64,000 bases of DNA, taken from the NCBI GenBank assembly GCA_003170275.1, contig PNAM01000010.1, positions 301,230 to 365,229 of the forward strand. Reading direction: 5' to 3'. Numbering within the stretch: the first letter of the stretch is position 1; the number at the start of each line of letters is the position of its first letter. Of the stretch, positions 16,537-25,392 are shown piece after piece. The position numbers and the translations under genes were made by a program. The notes beneath the pieces were generated by a model. The model had not been told where the DNA came from. It searched no databases and was given only the letters and a program-made list of their open reading frames with translations. This stretch comes from Myxococcales bacterium (GTDB lineage: Bacteria; Myxococcota_A; Polyangia; Palsa-1104).

Positions 16537-17688
16537 CAGCTCGTCGTAGAGTCGTTCGAGATCGCGGCACAAGCGTTCGCCGCCGTACTCGGTGATCACC
16601 TCCGCGCGGATCGCATTGGCACGCTGTCGCGCAACGACGCTCAGCGAACGCTCAATGGCCGCGGCGAGCGCGAGCGGATCGCGCGCGGGCACCAGCTCAC
16701 CTCGCTCGCCCTCGCGCAGCACATCGGCGACCCCGCCGACCGAGGTCGCGACCACCGGCACGCCCGCGGCCATTGCTTCGATCAGCGTGACCGGCGTTCC
16801 TTCGTTCACCGACGAGAGCGCGAACACGTCGAGGTCGGGATACAGCCGGTGCAGCTCGCGACGCCAGCCGAGCAGGTGGGCGCGCTTCGTCAGCCCGACG
16901 CGCGCCAGGTGCTCGCGTACGGCCTGTTCGAGCTCGCCGCCGCCGATGAACACGAACTGCACGTCGGCGCGCCGCCCGGCGAGCACCGCCGCAGCTTCGA
17001 TGAACGTGGCGTGGTCCTTGACCGGCACCATTCGCCCGACGATCCCGACCAGCGGAACGTCCTGACCAACGCCCAGCTCGCGGCGCAGCTCTCCTTTGTG
17101 CGCGTCGGCGGCGGCAAACGGCCCGAGATCGAAGCCGAGCGGCACGACCGAGAACCGAGCAGCCGGCGCGATCCGGTACTGATCGCTGAGCTCGTGGACG
17201 AGATTCCCCGACAAGGCGACCAGCCGCGTGGAGATTCGGCCGAGCGCGCGCTCGATGGTGAGGAACGCGTTGGTCTTGCGCGGGCTGAAGTAGCCGTTGA
17301 ACACGTGCCCGTGAAAGGTGTGGACGCGAATCGGCACGTTCGCGAGCAGCGCGACCAGCCGTCCGATCGCGCCGGCCTTCGCCTTGTGGGTGTGGAGGAT
17401 GTCGGGCCGGATCCGGCGCATCACGCGCCAGAGTCTCCAGGCTGTCGACAGATCGCGGAACGGCCGCAGCTCGCGGCCGAGCGAGGGGATCACGATACAC
17501 TCGACGCCGCTGCCCTCGAGGAGATAGCCCATATCGGCTTCTTGCGGCTCGACGCTGCCGATCACCAGCACGGTACGAAACCGCTCCGGATCGAGCCCGC
17601 GCGCGGTGAGCACGGCGTGAATCGCCGGGCCGCCGACATTCAATCGATCGATCACCCGCAGCACCGTGATCTTCTTCACGCGGCGCAT
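16516..17688 (-). CDS. GT4-family glycosyltransferase
   Basis: A 390-residue GT-B enzyme of the GT4 type. N-terminal signature VLRVIDRLNVGGPAIHAV, then ILHTHKAKAG and HTFHGHVFNGYFSP, which resemble capsule/O-antigen glycosyltransferases of the PelF/WbnE-like group. Donor site: GIVGRMVPVKDH, FIGGGELE, and NEGTPVTLIEAMAAGVPVVATSVGG with an intact E-x7-E. The start may be ATG 17688 (13-base overlap with asnB) or GTG 17679, which forms a neat GTGA overlap with the asnB stop; no clear ribosome site decides it. Third gene of a three-gene minus-strand operon with the aminotransferase and AsnB-like gene. Confidence 0.9.
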   Translation of the reverse strand: MRRVKKITVLRVIDRLNVGGPAIHAVLTARGLDPERFRTVLVIGSVEPQEADMGYLLEGSGVECIVIPSLGRELRPFRDLSTAWRLWRVMRRIRPDILHTHKAKAGAIGRLVALLANVPIRVHTFHGHVFNGYFSPRKTNAFLTIERALGRISTRLVALSGNLVHELSDQYRIAPAARFSVVPLGFDLGPFAAADAHKGELRRELGVGQDVPLVGIVGRMVPVKDHATFIEAAAVLAGRRADVQFVFIGGGELEQAVREHLARVGLTKRAHLLGWRRELHRLYPDLDVFALSSVNEGTPVTLIEAMAAGVPVVATSVGGVADVLREGERGELVPARDPLALAAAIERSLSVVARQRANAIRAEVITEYGGERLCRDLERLYDELLQNDAG

Positions 17689-19559
17689 GCGACGGGCTGC
17701 CGCTGCAACGAGCGCAGCCACACCTCGAGCGTGAGCAGCAGCCACAGCCGCTGACCGTGATCGGCCTGCCCGCCGAGGTGCTCGGCCACCAGCCGCTCGA
17801 CGAACGGACGATTCAGGTAGTCGAAGATCTGCGCCGCTCCGCCCAGATGGTCGAGCAGATAGTCCTTGAGCCCCGCGCGAAACCACGCGCCGAGCGGGAC
17901 GCCGAACCCCATCTTGCCGCGGTGTAGGATCTCCGGCGGCAAGAGATCTGCGAACGCGCGCTTGAGGATCCACTTGGTCGTCAGGCCGCGCCGCTTGAGC
18001 GAGTCGGGGAGCCGCGCCGCGTACTCGACGAGGGCCTTGTCGAGGAACGGCGTGCGCGTCTCGAGACCGTGGGCCATCGAGGCGCGGTCGGCCTTCACCA
18101 GCAGATCATACGGCAGGTAGGTCTCGAAGTTGTGATCGAGGATGCGCGCCAGCGTGGACGCACCCTGGCTGGACGAGACGGTCTCGCGCATCCAGTCGAG
18201 CGGCTCCTCGACGGACATCTGGTCGAGCACGTCCGCCCGCAAGATTTCCTTCAGCTCGAACGCGAACATCGAGTTGAGGCGGGTCAGGCGATCGGCCAGC
18301 GGCAAGGTGCTCGCGTCGAGGAAGCGGCGCGTGCGCGCCAACAGCCCGCGCTCGCCCGGTCCTCGCGGCAGCCGGCGGGCGACGACTGAGCCGGCGCGCC
18401 GCACGAAGCCGGGCATCCGCTCGGCGGCCTCGGCGGCGAGGAACCGATAGTAGCCGCAGAACAGCTCGTCGCCGCCGTCGCCGGTGAGCGCGACCGTGAC
18501 GTGCTTGCGGGTCAAGCCGGCGACCACCGACGTCGGGATCGCCGAGGAATCGCCGAACGGCCCGTCGTGCAGCGCCACCAGCCGCTCCACCAGGTCGAAC
18601 GAGCTGGGCTCCAGCTTGAACTCGACGTGCTCGGTATCGAACGCGCGCGCGGCGAGGCGGGCGTAGTGCGTCTCGTCGTAGCTCGGATCGCCGCCGAAGC
18701 CGATCGAGAAGGTCTTGACCCGTCGCCCGAGCAGCCGGGTCATGATGCCGACGATCACCGTGGAGTCGATGCCGCCGGAGAGGAACGCGCCGAGCGGGAC
18801 GTCGGCCTCCAACCGGCGGCTGACGGCCGCTTCGAGCAAGGTGCGAATCTCCGCGATCGCCTCGGGCGCGCTGCGCTCGAGCGGCGGCGCGGCGAACGGC
18901 GCCTTCCAATAGCGTCGCAAGACCGGCGCGCGTCCCCATTCGAGGGTCAGCAAGGTCGCCGGCGCGAGCTGTTCGATCCCGCGCAGCATCGAGCGCGGCG
19001 CCGGCGTGTAGCCGAACGCCAACATGGACGGCAACGCCGACGGATCCATCTCGGCGGCGATCCCCGACGCGGTGATGGCCTTGGCCTCCGAGGCGAAGCG
19101 AAAGGACGACTGGTCACGGTGGAAGTACAGCGGCTTCTTTCCCATGCGGTCGCGGGCCAGCAAGAGCCGCTTGCGCGCCACGTCCCAGATGCCGATGGCG
19201 AACATCCCATCGAGCCGCTCGACGACCCCGTCACCCCAGGCGCGGTATCCCTCGAGGATGACCTCGGTATCCGATCGCGAACGGAAGCGGTGACCGAGCG
19301 CGACCAGCTCCGCCCGCAGCTGGTGGTGATTATAGATCTCGCCGTTGAACACCAGCACCACGTTCGCGTCGGGGCTGGCCATCGGTTGCGCGCCCGCAGG
19401 CGTCAGGTCGATGATCGCCAGGCGCGTGTGTCCAAGCAGCACGTCCGCCGAGCGCCACACCCCCGTCGCGTCCGGCCCGCGATGGCCGATGGTTCGCAAG
19501 GCCGCATCGACATCGACCGATCCCTGCTCGAGCAACAGCGCACCGAAGATTCCGCACAT
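17676..19559 (-). CDS. asnB: AsnB-type glutamine-dependent asparagine synthase-like amidotransferase
   Basis: A 627-residue class II glutamine amidotransferase plus ATP-pyrophosphatase domain. The N-terminal nucleophile is Cys2 (MCGIFGAL), with IGHRGPDATG, VFNGEIYNHHQLR and SDTEVILEGY; the synthase half has FLSGGIDSTVIVG (ATP-binding SGGIDS, residues 261-266) and TGDGGDELFCGYYRF. Exosortase- and polysaccharide-locus members of this family amidate sugar uronates or peptide-like substituents rather than aspartate; the position between a sugar aminotransferase and a glycosyltransferase suggests the same here. Start ATG 19559 shares one base with the upstream stop (TGATG). Real substrate unknown. 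Confidence 0.9.
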   Translation of the reverse strand: MCGIFGALLLEQGSVDVDAALRTIGHRGPDATGVWRSADVLLGHTRLAIIDLTPAGAQPMASPDANVVLVFNGEIYNHHQLRAELVALGHRFRSRSDTEVILEGYRAWGDGVVERLDGMFAIGIWDVARKRLLLARDRMGKKPLYFHRDQSSFRFASEAKAITASGIAAEMDPSALPSMLAFGYTPAPRSMLRGIEQLAPATLLTLEWGRAPVLRRYWKAPFAAPPLERSAPEAIAEIRTLLEAAVSRRLEADVPLGAFLSGGIDSTVIVGIMTRLLGRRVKTFSIGFGGDPSYDETHYARLAARAFDTEHVEFKLEPSSFDLVERLVALHDGPFGDSSAIPTSVVAGLTRKHVTVALTGDGGDELFCGYYRFLAAEAAERMPGFVRRAGSVVARRLPRGPGERGLLARTRRFLDASTLPLADRLTRLNSMFAFELKEILRADVLDQMSVEEPLDWMRETVSSSQGASTLARILDHNFETYLPYDLLVKADRASMAHGLETRTPFLDKALVEYAARLPDSLKRRGLTTKWILKRAFADLLPPEILHRGKMGFGVPLGAWFRAGLKDYLLDHLGGAAQIFDYLNRPFVERLVAEHLGGQADHGQRLWLLLTLEVWLRSLQRQPVACAA

Positions 19560-20710
19560 CACCCCGCCTCGCGGCAGGCCAGGTCCAGCGCACGCGCGAC
19601 GCGCTCCACCCCGTCGGCGCCGAGCTCGTGGTACAGCGGCAACATCAGCGACTCGTCGCCGAACCGATCGGTCATTGGCAAGGCCGCGGTCACGGTCTTC
19701 GCGTATGGCGGTTGCAGATGCGCCGCCATCAGCCCCGGGCGCGTGGCGATCTGTTCCTCGAGCAGGCGATTGACGATGCGATCGCGCTGCGCCCCGGTGT
19801 GACCGCGCAGCTGCACGACGTACGACTGGTAGTTGGATTGCCGATCGGCCGGCTCGAGCGGCGTGGCGATGATCGCGTGATCGGAGAATGCGCGCCCGTA
19901 GGCGGACGCGAGCTCGCGGCGGCGCGTCACGATCCCGGGGAGGCGGCCGAGTTGCACCAGGCCGACCGCCGCCTGAATATCGGTCATCCGCGCATTCCAG
20001 CCGATCTCCAGATATTGCTCGCGCTGATATCCGGCGGCGACGTTGCGGTGCCGGTCGAGATCCGACAAGGACATTCCGTGTTGGCGCAATCGACGCAGGC
20101 GCGCGGCCAGCTGCGCGTCCGCGGTCGTGATCATCCCGCCCTCTCCGGTGGTGAGCACCTTGCGCGGATGGAAGCTGAAGCACGCGGCGACGCCCACCGG
20201 TCGACCGATCGGATTGCCGCGATAGCTGGAGCCAGCCGCGCAGGCCGCGTCCTCGACGAGCAACAGCTTGTGCCGATTCGCCAGCTCGCGGAGCTGGTCA
20301 AGCTCGGCCGGCAGCCCGACCTGGTGCACCGCCAAGATCGCCTTCGTGCGTGGCCCGATGCGCGCCTCCACCGAAGCGACTGCGAGGTTCATGGTCTCGT
20401 CGACGTCGGCGAACACCGGCGTCGCGCCGGCATGGACGATCGAATTCGCGGTGGCGATGAACGACAGGCTCGGGCAGATGACCTCGTCCCCGGGTCCGAT
20501 GCCGAGCGCCACGAAGGTGAGGTGAAGCGCGGTCGTGCACGAGGTGACCGCGACCGCGTGGGCGGCTCCGACATGCGCGGCAAAGGCCGTTTCGAACTCG
20601 GCCACGCGCGCTCCTTGCGTGAGCCAGCCGGAGCGCAGAACGGCGGCGACCGCTGCCTCCTCTTCCGCTCCAACATACGGTTTTGCGATGGGAATCGGCG
20701 GCAGGCTCAT
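19559..20710 (-). CDS. DegT/DnrJ/EryC1/StrS-family sugar aminotransferase
   Basis: A 383-residue PLP-dependent aminotransferase acting on nucleotide-linked keto sugars. Motifs: IPIAKPYVGAEEEAAV at the start, CPSLSFIATANSIVHAG, LLVEDAACAAGSSYRG with the PLP-contacting Asp, and FSFHPRKVLTTGEGGM with Schiff-base Lys184. It is a second, distinct member next to PseC in this locus, only distantly similar to it, so a second amino sugar (for example a 4-amino-4,6-dideoxyhexose or 3-amino sugar) is likely made. It is first in a minus-strand operon with the AsnB-like gene and a glycosyltransferase. Exact sugar not inferable. Confidence 0.88.
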   Translation of the reverse strand: MSLPPIPIAKPYVGAEEEAAVAAVLRSGWLTQGARVAEFETAFAAHVGAAHAVAVTSCTTALHLTFVALGIGPGDEVICPSLSFIATANSIVHAGATPVFADVDETMNLAVASVEARIGPRTKAILAVHQVGLPAELDQLRELANRHKLLLVEDAACAAGSSYRGNPIGRPVGVAACFSFHPRKVLTTGEGGMITTADAQLAARLRRLRQHGMSLSDLDRHRNVAAGYQREQYLEIGWNARMTDIQAAVGLVQLGRLPGIVTRRRELASAYGRAFSDHAIIATPLEPADRQSNYQSYVVQLRGHTGAQRDRIVNRLLEEQIATRPGLMAAHLQPPYAKTVTAALPMTDRFGDESLMLPLYHELGADGVERVARALDLACREAG

Positions 20711-20782
20711 GCGCTAGTACCCTAAGACAAATGAACGAAGCTGTGTTAGAAGACAACCAACATCAGCGAGGGCGGATTTGAC
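20711..20782. promoter_or_regulatory. Divergent intergenic region
   Basis: A 72-base AT-richer gap between the minus-strand aminotransferase operon and the plus-strand epimerase gene. It must hold two divergent promoters, but I see no near-consensus -35/-10 pair on either strand. The plus-strand start at 20783 has a GCGAGGGCGG stretch about ten bases upstream that may serve as ribosome-binding site. Confidence 0.3.
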
Positions 20783-21745
20783 ATGCGGTATCTGATCACC
20801 GGCGGCGCAGGATTCATCGGCTCGCACCTGGCGGAAGAGCTCCTGCGGCGTGGGCACGAGGTCGCGGTGGTCGACGATCTGTCGACCGGCGGTATCAACA
20901 ATATCCGGCACTTGAAAACCCACGATCGCTTTCATTACGTGATCGACTCCTGCTCGAATGTTCAGCTCATGGCCGAGCTGGTGGACGGCGCCGACAAGAT
21001 CTATCACCTGGCCGCCGCGGTCGGCGTGAAGCTGATCGTCGAGTCGCCGGTTCGCACCATCGAGACCAACATCCGGCTCACCGAGATCCTGCTCAGCCTC
21101 GCCAACAAGAAGAAGCGACCGATCTTCATCGCGTCGACCAGCGAGGTCTACGGCAAAAGCCAGGAATTTCCGTTCCGTGAGGATCAGGATCTGGTGATGG
21201 GCGCGACCACCAAGGGGCGCTGGTCGTATGCCTGCAGCAAGGCCATCGACGAGTTCCTCGCGGTGGCGTACTGGAAGGAGCGCAAGCTGCCGACGGTCGT
21301 CGCGCGCTTGTTCAACACGGTCGGCCCGCGGCAGACCGGCCAGTATGGGATGGTCGTTCCGAACTTCGTAAAGCAGGCCATCGCAGGCGCGCCCATCACC
21401 GTGTTCGGCGACGGCAAGCAGTCGCGCTGCTTCACGCACGTCTCCGATGTCGTCCGCGCGCTGATTGGTCTGATGGACAACGACGCGTTGTACGGAAATG
21501 TTTTCAACATCGGCAACAACAACGAGATCTCGATCGGCGATCTGGCCAAGCAGGTGCGCGAGATGTGCGGCTCGAAATCCGAGATCGTCTACGTGCCCTA
21601 CGAGAAGGCCTACGAGCAGGGATTCGAGGACATGCAGCGACGCGTTCCGGACGTCTCGAAGATCACCGCCGCGATCGGCTGGAAGCCCTCGATCGCGCTG
21701 CCGCAGATCCTGCAGGATGTAATCGATTACCATCGTCGAGCCTAG
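20783..21745 (+). CDS. NAD-dependent epimerase/dehydratase (UDP-glucuronate decarboxylase or 4-epimerase-like)
   Basis: A 320-residue extended short-chain dehydrogenase acting on a nucleotide sugar. It has the NAD loop GGAGFIG (residues 7-13), VVDDLSTGGINNI, the IASTSEVYG serine motif and the catalytic pair Tyr149-x3-Lys153 (YACSK), plus RLFNTVGPRQTGQYGMV and FGDGKQSRCFTHVSDV. The RLFNTxGPR form is shared by UDP-xylose synthases and some UDP-glucose/GlcNAc 4-epimerases; the residues alone do not decide. It starts a short plus-strand operon; the fused phosphosugar transferase gene follows after nine bases. Confidence 0.85.
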   Translation: MRYLITGGAGFIGSHLAEELLRRGHEVAVVDDLSTGGINNIRHLKTHDRFHYVIDSCSNVQLMAELVDGADKIYHLAAAVGVKLIVESPVRTIETNIRLTEILLSLANKKKRPIFIASTSEVYGKSQEFPFREDQDLVMGATTKGRWSYACSKAIDEFLAVAYWKERKLPTVVARLFNTVGPRQTGQYGMVVPNFVKQAIAGAPITVFGDGKQSRCFTHVSDVVRALIGLMDNDALYGNVFNIGNNNEISIGDLAKQVREMCGSKSEIVYVPYEKAYEQGFEDMQRRVPDVSKITAAIGWKPSIALPQILQDVIDYHRRA

Positions 21746-21754
21746 AATCGAATA

Positions 21755-23539
21755 ATGGAGCACTACGCCTTTAGCTTCGGCGTCGCGCTCGGCGCATCGC
21801 TGGTCCTGACCTTTGCGGTACGCGCGCTGGCGCGTCGCCTGAACCTGGTGGCCAAGCCGCGCGCGGATCGCTGGCACCGAAAGCCGACCGCGCTGTTCGG
21901 CGGCGTCGGCGTGTTCCTGGCGTTCCTGATCTCGTATCTGGCGCGCCGGCCGGCGGACGTTCGCGGCGACGCGCTGCTGGTGGTGTGCGCAGGCGCCATG
22001 TTCCTCCTGGGCCTGATCGACGACTTCGTGCAGCTCAAGCCCTACTCGAAGCTGATCGGGCAGGTCATCGCCTCGACCGTCTTCACGATGTTCGGCCTGC
22101 GGCTGCACTGGATCCCGTCTGCGGTTCTCGACCAGGCGCTGACCATCTTCTGGTTGGTCGGCATCACCAACGCGGTGAACCTGCTCGACAACCTCGACGG
22201 GCTGGCGGGTGGCGTCGCGGCGATCGCGGCCGCGTATCTCGTCTACTTCTGTCACATCAGCGGACAGGCCTCCGCCGCCGCGCTGTCCGCCGCCTTCTGT
22301 GGCGCGGTGCTCGGCTTCATGGTCTTCAACGTCAACCCTGCCTCGATCTTCATGGGCGACTGCGGCTCGCTCTTCCTGGGCTTCTTTCTCGGCGGCGTCG
22401 CGTTGGTCAACAACCAGACCGGGCTGCGCCGAAACGTGCTCGCGGTGCTCACCATTCCGGTGCTGCTGCTGCTCATTCCGATCATCGATACGGCGCTGGT
22501 GACCGTGAACCGCAAGCTACACGGACGGCGCGTCTCACAGGGCGGACGCGACCACACCTCGCATCGCCTGGTCGCGCTCGGTCTCTCCGAAAAGGCGGCG
22601 GCGTTCACGTTGTGGATGCTCGCCGCTTCGTCGGGCGGCGTCGCGGTATTGGTGCGCCGGCTGAACTGGGCGGTCACCGCGCTGATGGTGCCGGTGTTCG
22701 GTCTGGTGGTGATGTTCTTCCTGGTGTTCGTCGGCCGGGTGAAGGTCTACGAACCGATCGTCAGCGAGCAGGAAGGCAAGGGGCGCGCGCTCCTGCCGAC
22801 GCTCGCGGACTTCAGCTACAAGCGTCGCATCTTCGAGGTCCTCAGCGATCTGTCGCTGGTGGTGCTCGCCTACTACGCGGCGTTCCTCTTGCGCTTCGAC
22901 GGGCAGATGGTGGAGCCGTTCTACAGCCAGTTCCTCACCTCCCTGCCGCTCCTGATCGTCGTGCAGTTGACCGCCTTCCTGGCGCTCGGCCTGTACCGCG
23001 GGCTCTGGCGGTACACGTCGATGAGCGATCTCTCGACGCTGATCAAGGCGGTCAGCGGCGCGTGGATCGCGTCGGTCCTGGCGGTCATGTTCGCCTACCG
23101 GTTCGAAGGCTTCTCGCGCGGCATCTTCATCATCGACGGCATGCTGCTCTTGGGCGGCGTCGCAGCGACGCGCCTCTCGTTCCGGCTCTTGCGCACCTGG
23201 CTGCAGCGCTTGCGGCCGATCGCCAACGGCAAGCGAGTGCTCATCTACGGCGCCGGCGATGGCGGCGAGTTGCTCCTGCGCGAGCTGCAGAACAACAGCA
23301 ACTTCGGTCTCCTCGCGGTCGGTTTCGTCGACGATGATCCGCAGAAGCAGGGCCGGGTGATCCACGGCGTGCGCGTCCTCGGTCCGCTCGAGCGGCTCGG
23401 CGAGCTCGCGGGCTCGGAGCGGGTCGAGGAGCTGGTGATCTCGACCACCAAGCTGGCGAACGATCGTTCCGAGCTCGTTACCCTGCTCTGCCAGCAAGCG
23501 GGCCTCAACTGCCGGCGCATGCGCATCGCGCTCGAGTAG
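21755..23539 (+). CDS. WecA/MraY-type phosphosugar transferase fused to CapD-like N-terminal half
   Basis: A 594-residue fusion. Residues 1 to about 330 form a polytopic polyprenyl-phosphate HexNAc-1-phosphate transferase: FLLGLIDDFVQLKP (Mg-binding Asp pair), ITNAVNLLDNLDGLAGG, IFMGDCGSLFLGF and GRDHTSHRLVALGLS are WecA/TagO signatures. From about residue 350 a second set of four membrane spans begins (RIFEVLSDLSLVVLAYYAAFLLRF, LGLYRGLWRYTSMSDL) and ends with a nucleotide-binding fold (RVLIYGAGDGGELLLREL). That part matches the N-terminal half of CapD/WbpM/PglF-type dehydratases, but the dehydratase domain itself is absent. Initiates lipid-linked glycan assembly in the inner membrane; the extra half may sense or bind a nucleotide sugar. 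Confidence 0.88.
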   Translation: MEHYAFSFGVALGASLVLTFAVRALARRLNLVAKPRADRWHRKPTALFGGVGVFLAFLISYLARRPADVRGDALLVVCAGAMFLLGLIDDFVQLKPYSKLIGQVIASTVFTMFGLRLHWIPSAVLDQALTIFWLVGITNAVNLLDNLDGLAGGVAAIAAAYLVYFCHISGQASAAALSAAFCGAVLGFMVFNVNPASIFMGDCGSLFLGFFLGGVALVNNQTGLRRNVLAVLTIPVLLLLIPIIDTALVTVNRKLHGRRVSQGGRDHTSHRLVALGLSEKAAAFTLWMLAASSGGVAVLVRRLNWAVTALMVPVFGLVVMFFLVFVGRVKVYEPIVSEQEGKGRALLPTLADFSYKRRIFEVLSDLSLVVLAYYAAFLLRFDGQMVEPFYSQFLTSLPLLIVVQLTAFLALGLYRGLWRYTSMSDLSTLIKAVSGAWIASVLAVMFAYRFEGFSRGIFIIDGMLLLGGVAATRLSFRLLRTWLQRLRPIANGKRVLIYGAGDGGELLLRELQNNSNFGLLAVGFVDDDPQKQGRVIHGVRVLGPLERLGELAGSERVEELVISTTKLANDRSELVTLLCQQAGLNCRRMRIALE

Positions 23540-23545
23540 CGCGGG

Positions 23546-24382
23546 TCAGCGCGCGGCGGCCTCGGCCAGATACTCGTCGAGCGCGACCTGCCAGGTGGGC
23601 ATCGGCCCAAACCCGTGCAGCGCGAGCATGCGATGTTGAAAGACGCAGTTCGGAGGTCTCGCCGCCGTTGCCTGCAGCTCGCGCGTGGGGATCTCCGCCC
23701 AGCTCTGTGGCAGTCCCAGCCGCTCGGCGAGCACCCGCGCAAAGCCCGCCCAGGTGGTCTCGCCCGCGCAGCTCACGTGGTAGGTGCCGATCGCGTCGCT
23801 CGAGGCGAGGCGAACGATCTGTCGCGCCGCGGCCCGCGCCCAGGTCGGCTGAACGCGACGCTCGCAGTCGAGCTTGAGCGACTTGCCCGCCAGCAGCAGG
23901 TCACGCAGCTTCGACGAAAAATTGCCGCCGCCCGCTCCGTAGAGCCCCTGCACCCGGATCAAGATCGAACTGCCGCCGCGCCTCGCCACCAGCTCCTCCC
24001 CGGCCCACTTCGACCGGGCGTAGACCGACAGCGGGTTGGGCGCCGAAAACTCGTCGTACGGATCCGCCTGCGCGCCGTCGAAGACGAAGTCGGTCGAGAT
24101 GTGCAGCAGGCGGGCGTTCGACTCCAGCGCCGCGCGCGCCGCGTTCTCCGCGCCCAGCGCGTTTGCGCGATAGGCGGCGTCGGGCTCCGCTTCCGCGCCG
24201 TCTACGTTCGTATAGGCCGCGCAGTTGATCACTACATCGACGTCGCGCGTGCCCTCACGTACCTGCGCCAGATCGCTGATGTCACACGCGCGGCGCACGA
24301 GCGCCCGCACCGGGTGGCCCGCCAGCTCCTCGACGATGTGACGGCCGAGCAGGCCGCCTGCCCCCAGCACCGCGACCCTCAC
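23546..24382 (-). CDS. rfbD: dTDP-4-dehydrorhamnose reductase, RfbD
   Basis: A 278-residue short-chain reductase, slightly shorter than the typical 290-300. It has the NAD(P) loop VLGAGGLLGRH, VVINCAAYTNVDGAEAEPD (a strong RfbD signature), LLHISTDFVFDG and the catalytic YARSKWAGE (Tyr-x3-Lys). It makes dTDP-L-rhamnose from the 4-keto-L-rhamnose intermediate. It overlaps rfbB by four bases (ATGA 24379-24382). The partner enzymes RfbA and RfbC are not in this window, so either they lie elsewhere or the product differs. The plus-strand fusion gene ends seven bases away, convergent. Confidence 0.88.
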   Translation of the reverse strand: MRVAVLGAGGLLGRHIVEELAGHPVRALVRRACDISDLAQVREGTRDVDVVINCAAYTNVDGAEAEPDAAYRANALGAENAARAALESNARLLHISTDFVFDGAQADPYDEFSAPNPLSVYARSKWAGEELVARRGGSSILIRVQGLYGAGGGNFSSKLRDLLLAGKSLKLDCERRVQPTWARAAARQIVRLASSDAIGTYHVSCAGETTWAGFARVLAERLGLPQSWAEIPTRELQATAARPPNCVFQHRMLALHGFGPMPTWQVALDEYLAEAAAR

Positions 24383-25392
24383 GTGCCGTCCCGGTTGTCA
24401 TAGTTGAGCGTCACCCACTTGCGGTACTCGCCCGAACGGACCTGCCGGCACCACTCGTCGTTGGTCTGGTACCACTTGACGGTCGCGGCCAGTCCCTCGT
24501 CCAGGCGTCGCGCGCAGGACCAGCCCAGCTCACGCTCGATCTTCCGATCGTCGATCGCGTAGCGACGATCGTGGCCGAGTCGATCGGTGACGAACTTGAG
24601 GAGCGATTCCGGCTTTCCCAGCGCCTCGAGGATCGCGCGCGCGATCTCGAGGTTGGGACGCTCCGCGCGCCCGCCGATGTTGTAGACCTCGCCCGGCCGG
24701 CCCGCCTCGAGCACGCGCTCGACCGCGGCGCAGTGATCCTCGACGTGGATCCAATCCCGGATGTTCTGCCCGTCGCCATAGATCGGCAGCGGCGTATCGG
24801 ACAGCGCGTTGAGGATCATATGCGGAATGAACTTCTCGGGGAACTGATATGGGCCGTAGTTGTTGGAGCAGCGCGTGATCAGCGTCGGGAATCCGTAGGT
24901 CTCGAAATAGGCGCGCACCAGATGGTCCGAGCCGGCCTTCGACGCCGAGTAGGGCGAGCGCGGCGCAATCGGCGTCTGTTCGCTGAACGGAGCGTCGTTC
25001 GGTCCGAGGTCTCCGTACACCTCGTCGGTGGAGATGTGCAGAAAGCGCTTCACGCCGCCACGCCGCGCGCACTCCAGCAGCGTGGCCGTGCCCATCAGGT
25101 TGGTCCGGGCAAACGCCATCGGGCCGAGGATCGACCGATCGACATGGCTCTCGGCGGCGAAGTGGACGATGGCGTCGATCTGGTGCTCGGCCAGCGTGCG
25201 CTCGACGAGCGGCTGGTCGCAGATGTCGCCGTGCACGAATTCGAAGCCCTTCACCTGGGCGAGCGACGCGAGGTTTCCCGCATAGGTGAGCGCGTCGAGC
25301 ACGATCAGTTTCTCGTCGGGCCGCGCGGCCATGCGACGTCGAACGAACATCGATCCGATGAAGCCGGCACCGCCGGTCACGAGGAGCTTCAT
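24379..25392 (-). CDS. rfbB: dTDP-glucose 4,6-dehydratase, RfbB
   Basis: A 337-residue extended SDR of normal length. GGAGFIGS at residues 7-14, LDALTYAGNLASL, FAAESHVDRSI, HISTDEVYGDLG and YSASKAGSDHLVRAY with TRCSNNYGPYQFPEKFIPHMI are the textbook RfbB motifs. It converts dTDP-glucose to dTDP-4-keto-6-deoxyglucose, precursor of rhamnose and several amino sugars; the aminotransferase at 19559-20710 might use the same pool. Start at ATG 25392 overlaps the stop of the upstream polymerase/ligase gene by four bases, and rfbD follows with the same kind of overlap. Confidence 0.95.
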   Translation of the reverse strand: MKLLVTGGAGFIGSMFVRRRMAARPDEKLIVLDALTYAGNLASLAQVKGFEFVHGDICDQPLVERTLAEHQIDAIVHFAAESHVDRSILGPMAFARTNLMGTATLLECARRGGVKRFLHISTDEVYGDLGPNDAPFSEQTPIAPRSPYSASKAGSDHLVRAYFETYGFPTLITRCSNNYGPYQFPEKFIPHMILNALSDTPLPIYGDGQNIRDWIHVEDHCAAVERVLEAGRPGEVYNIGGRAERPNLEIARAILEALGKPESLLKFVTDRLGHDRRYAIDDRKIERELGWSCARRLDEGLAATVKWYQTNDEWCRQVRSGEYRKWVTLNYDNRDGT

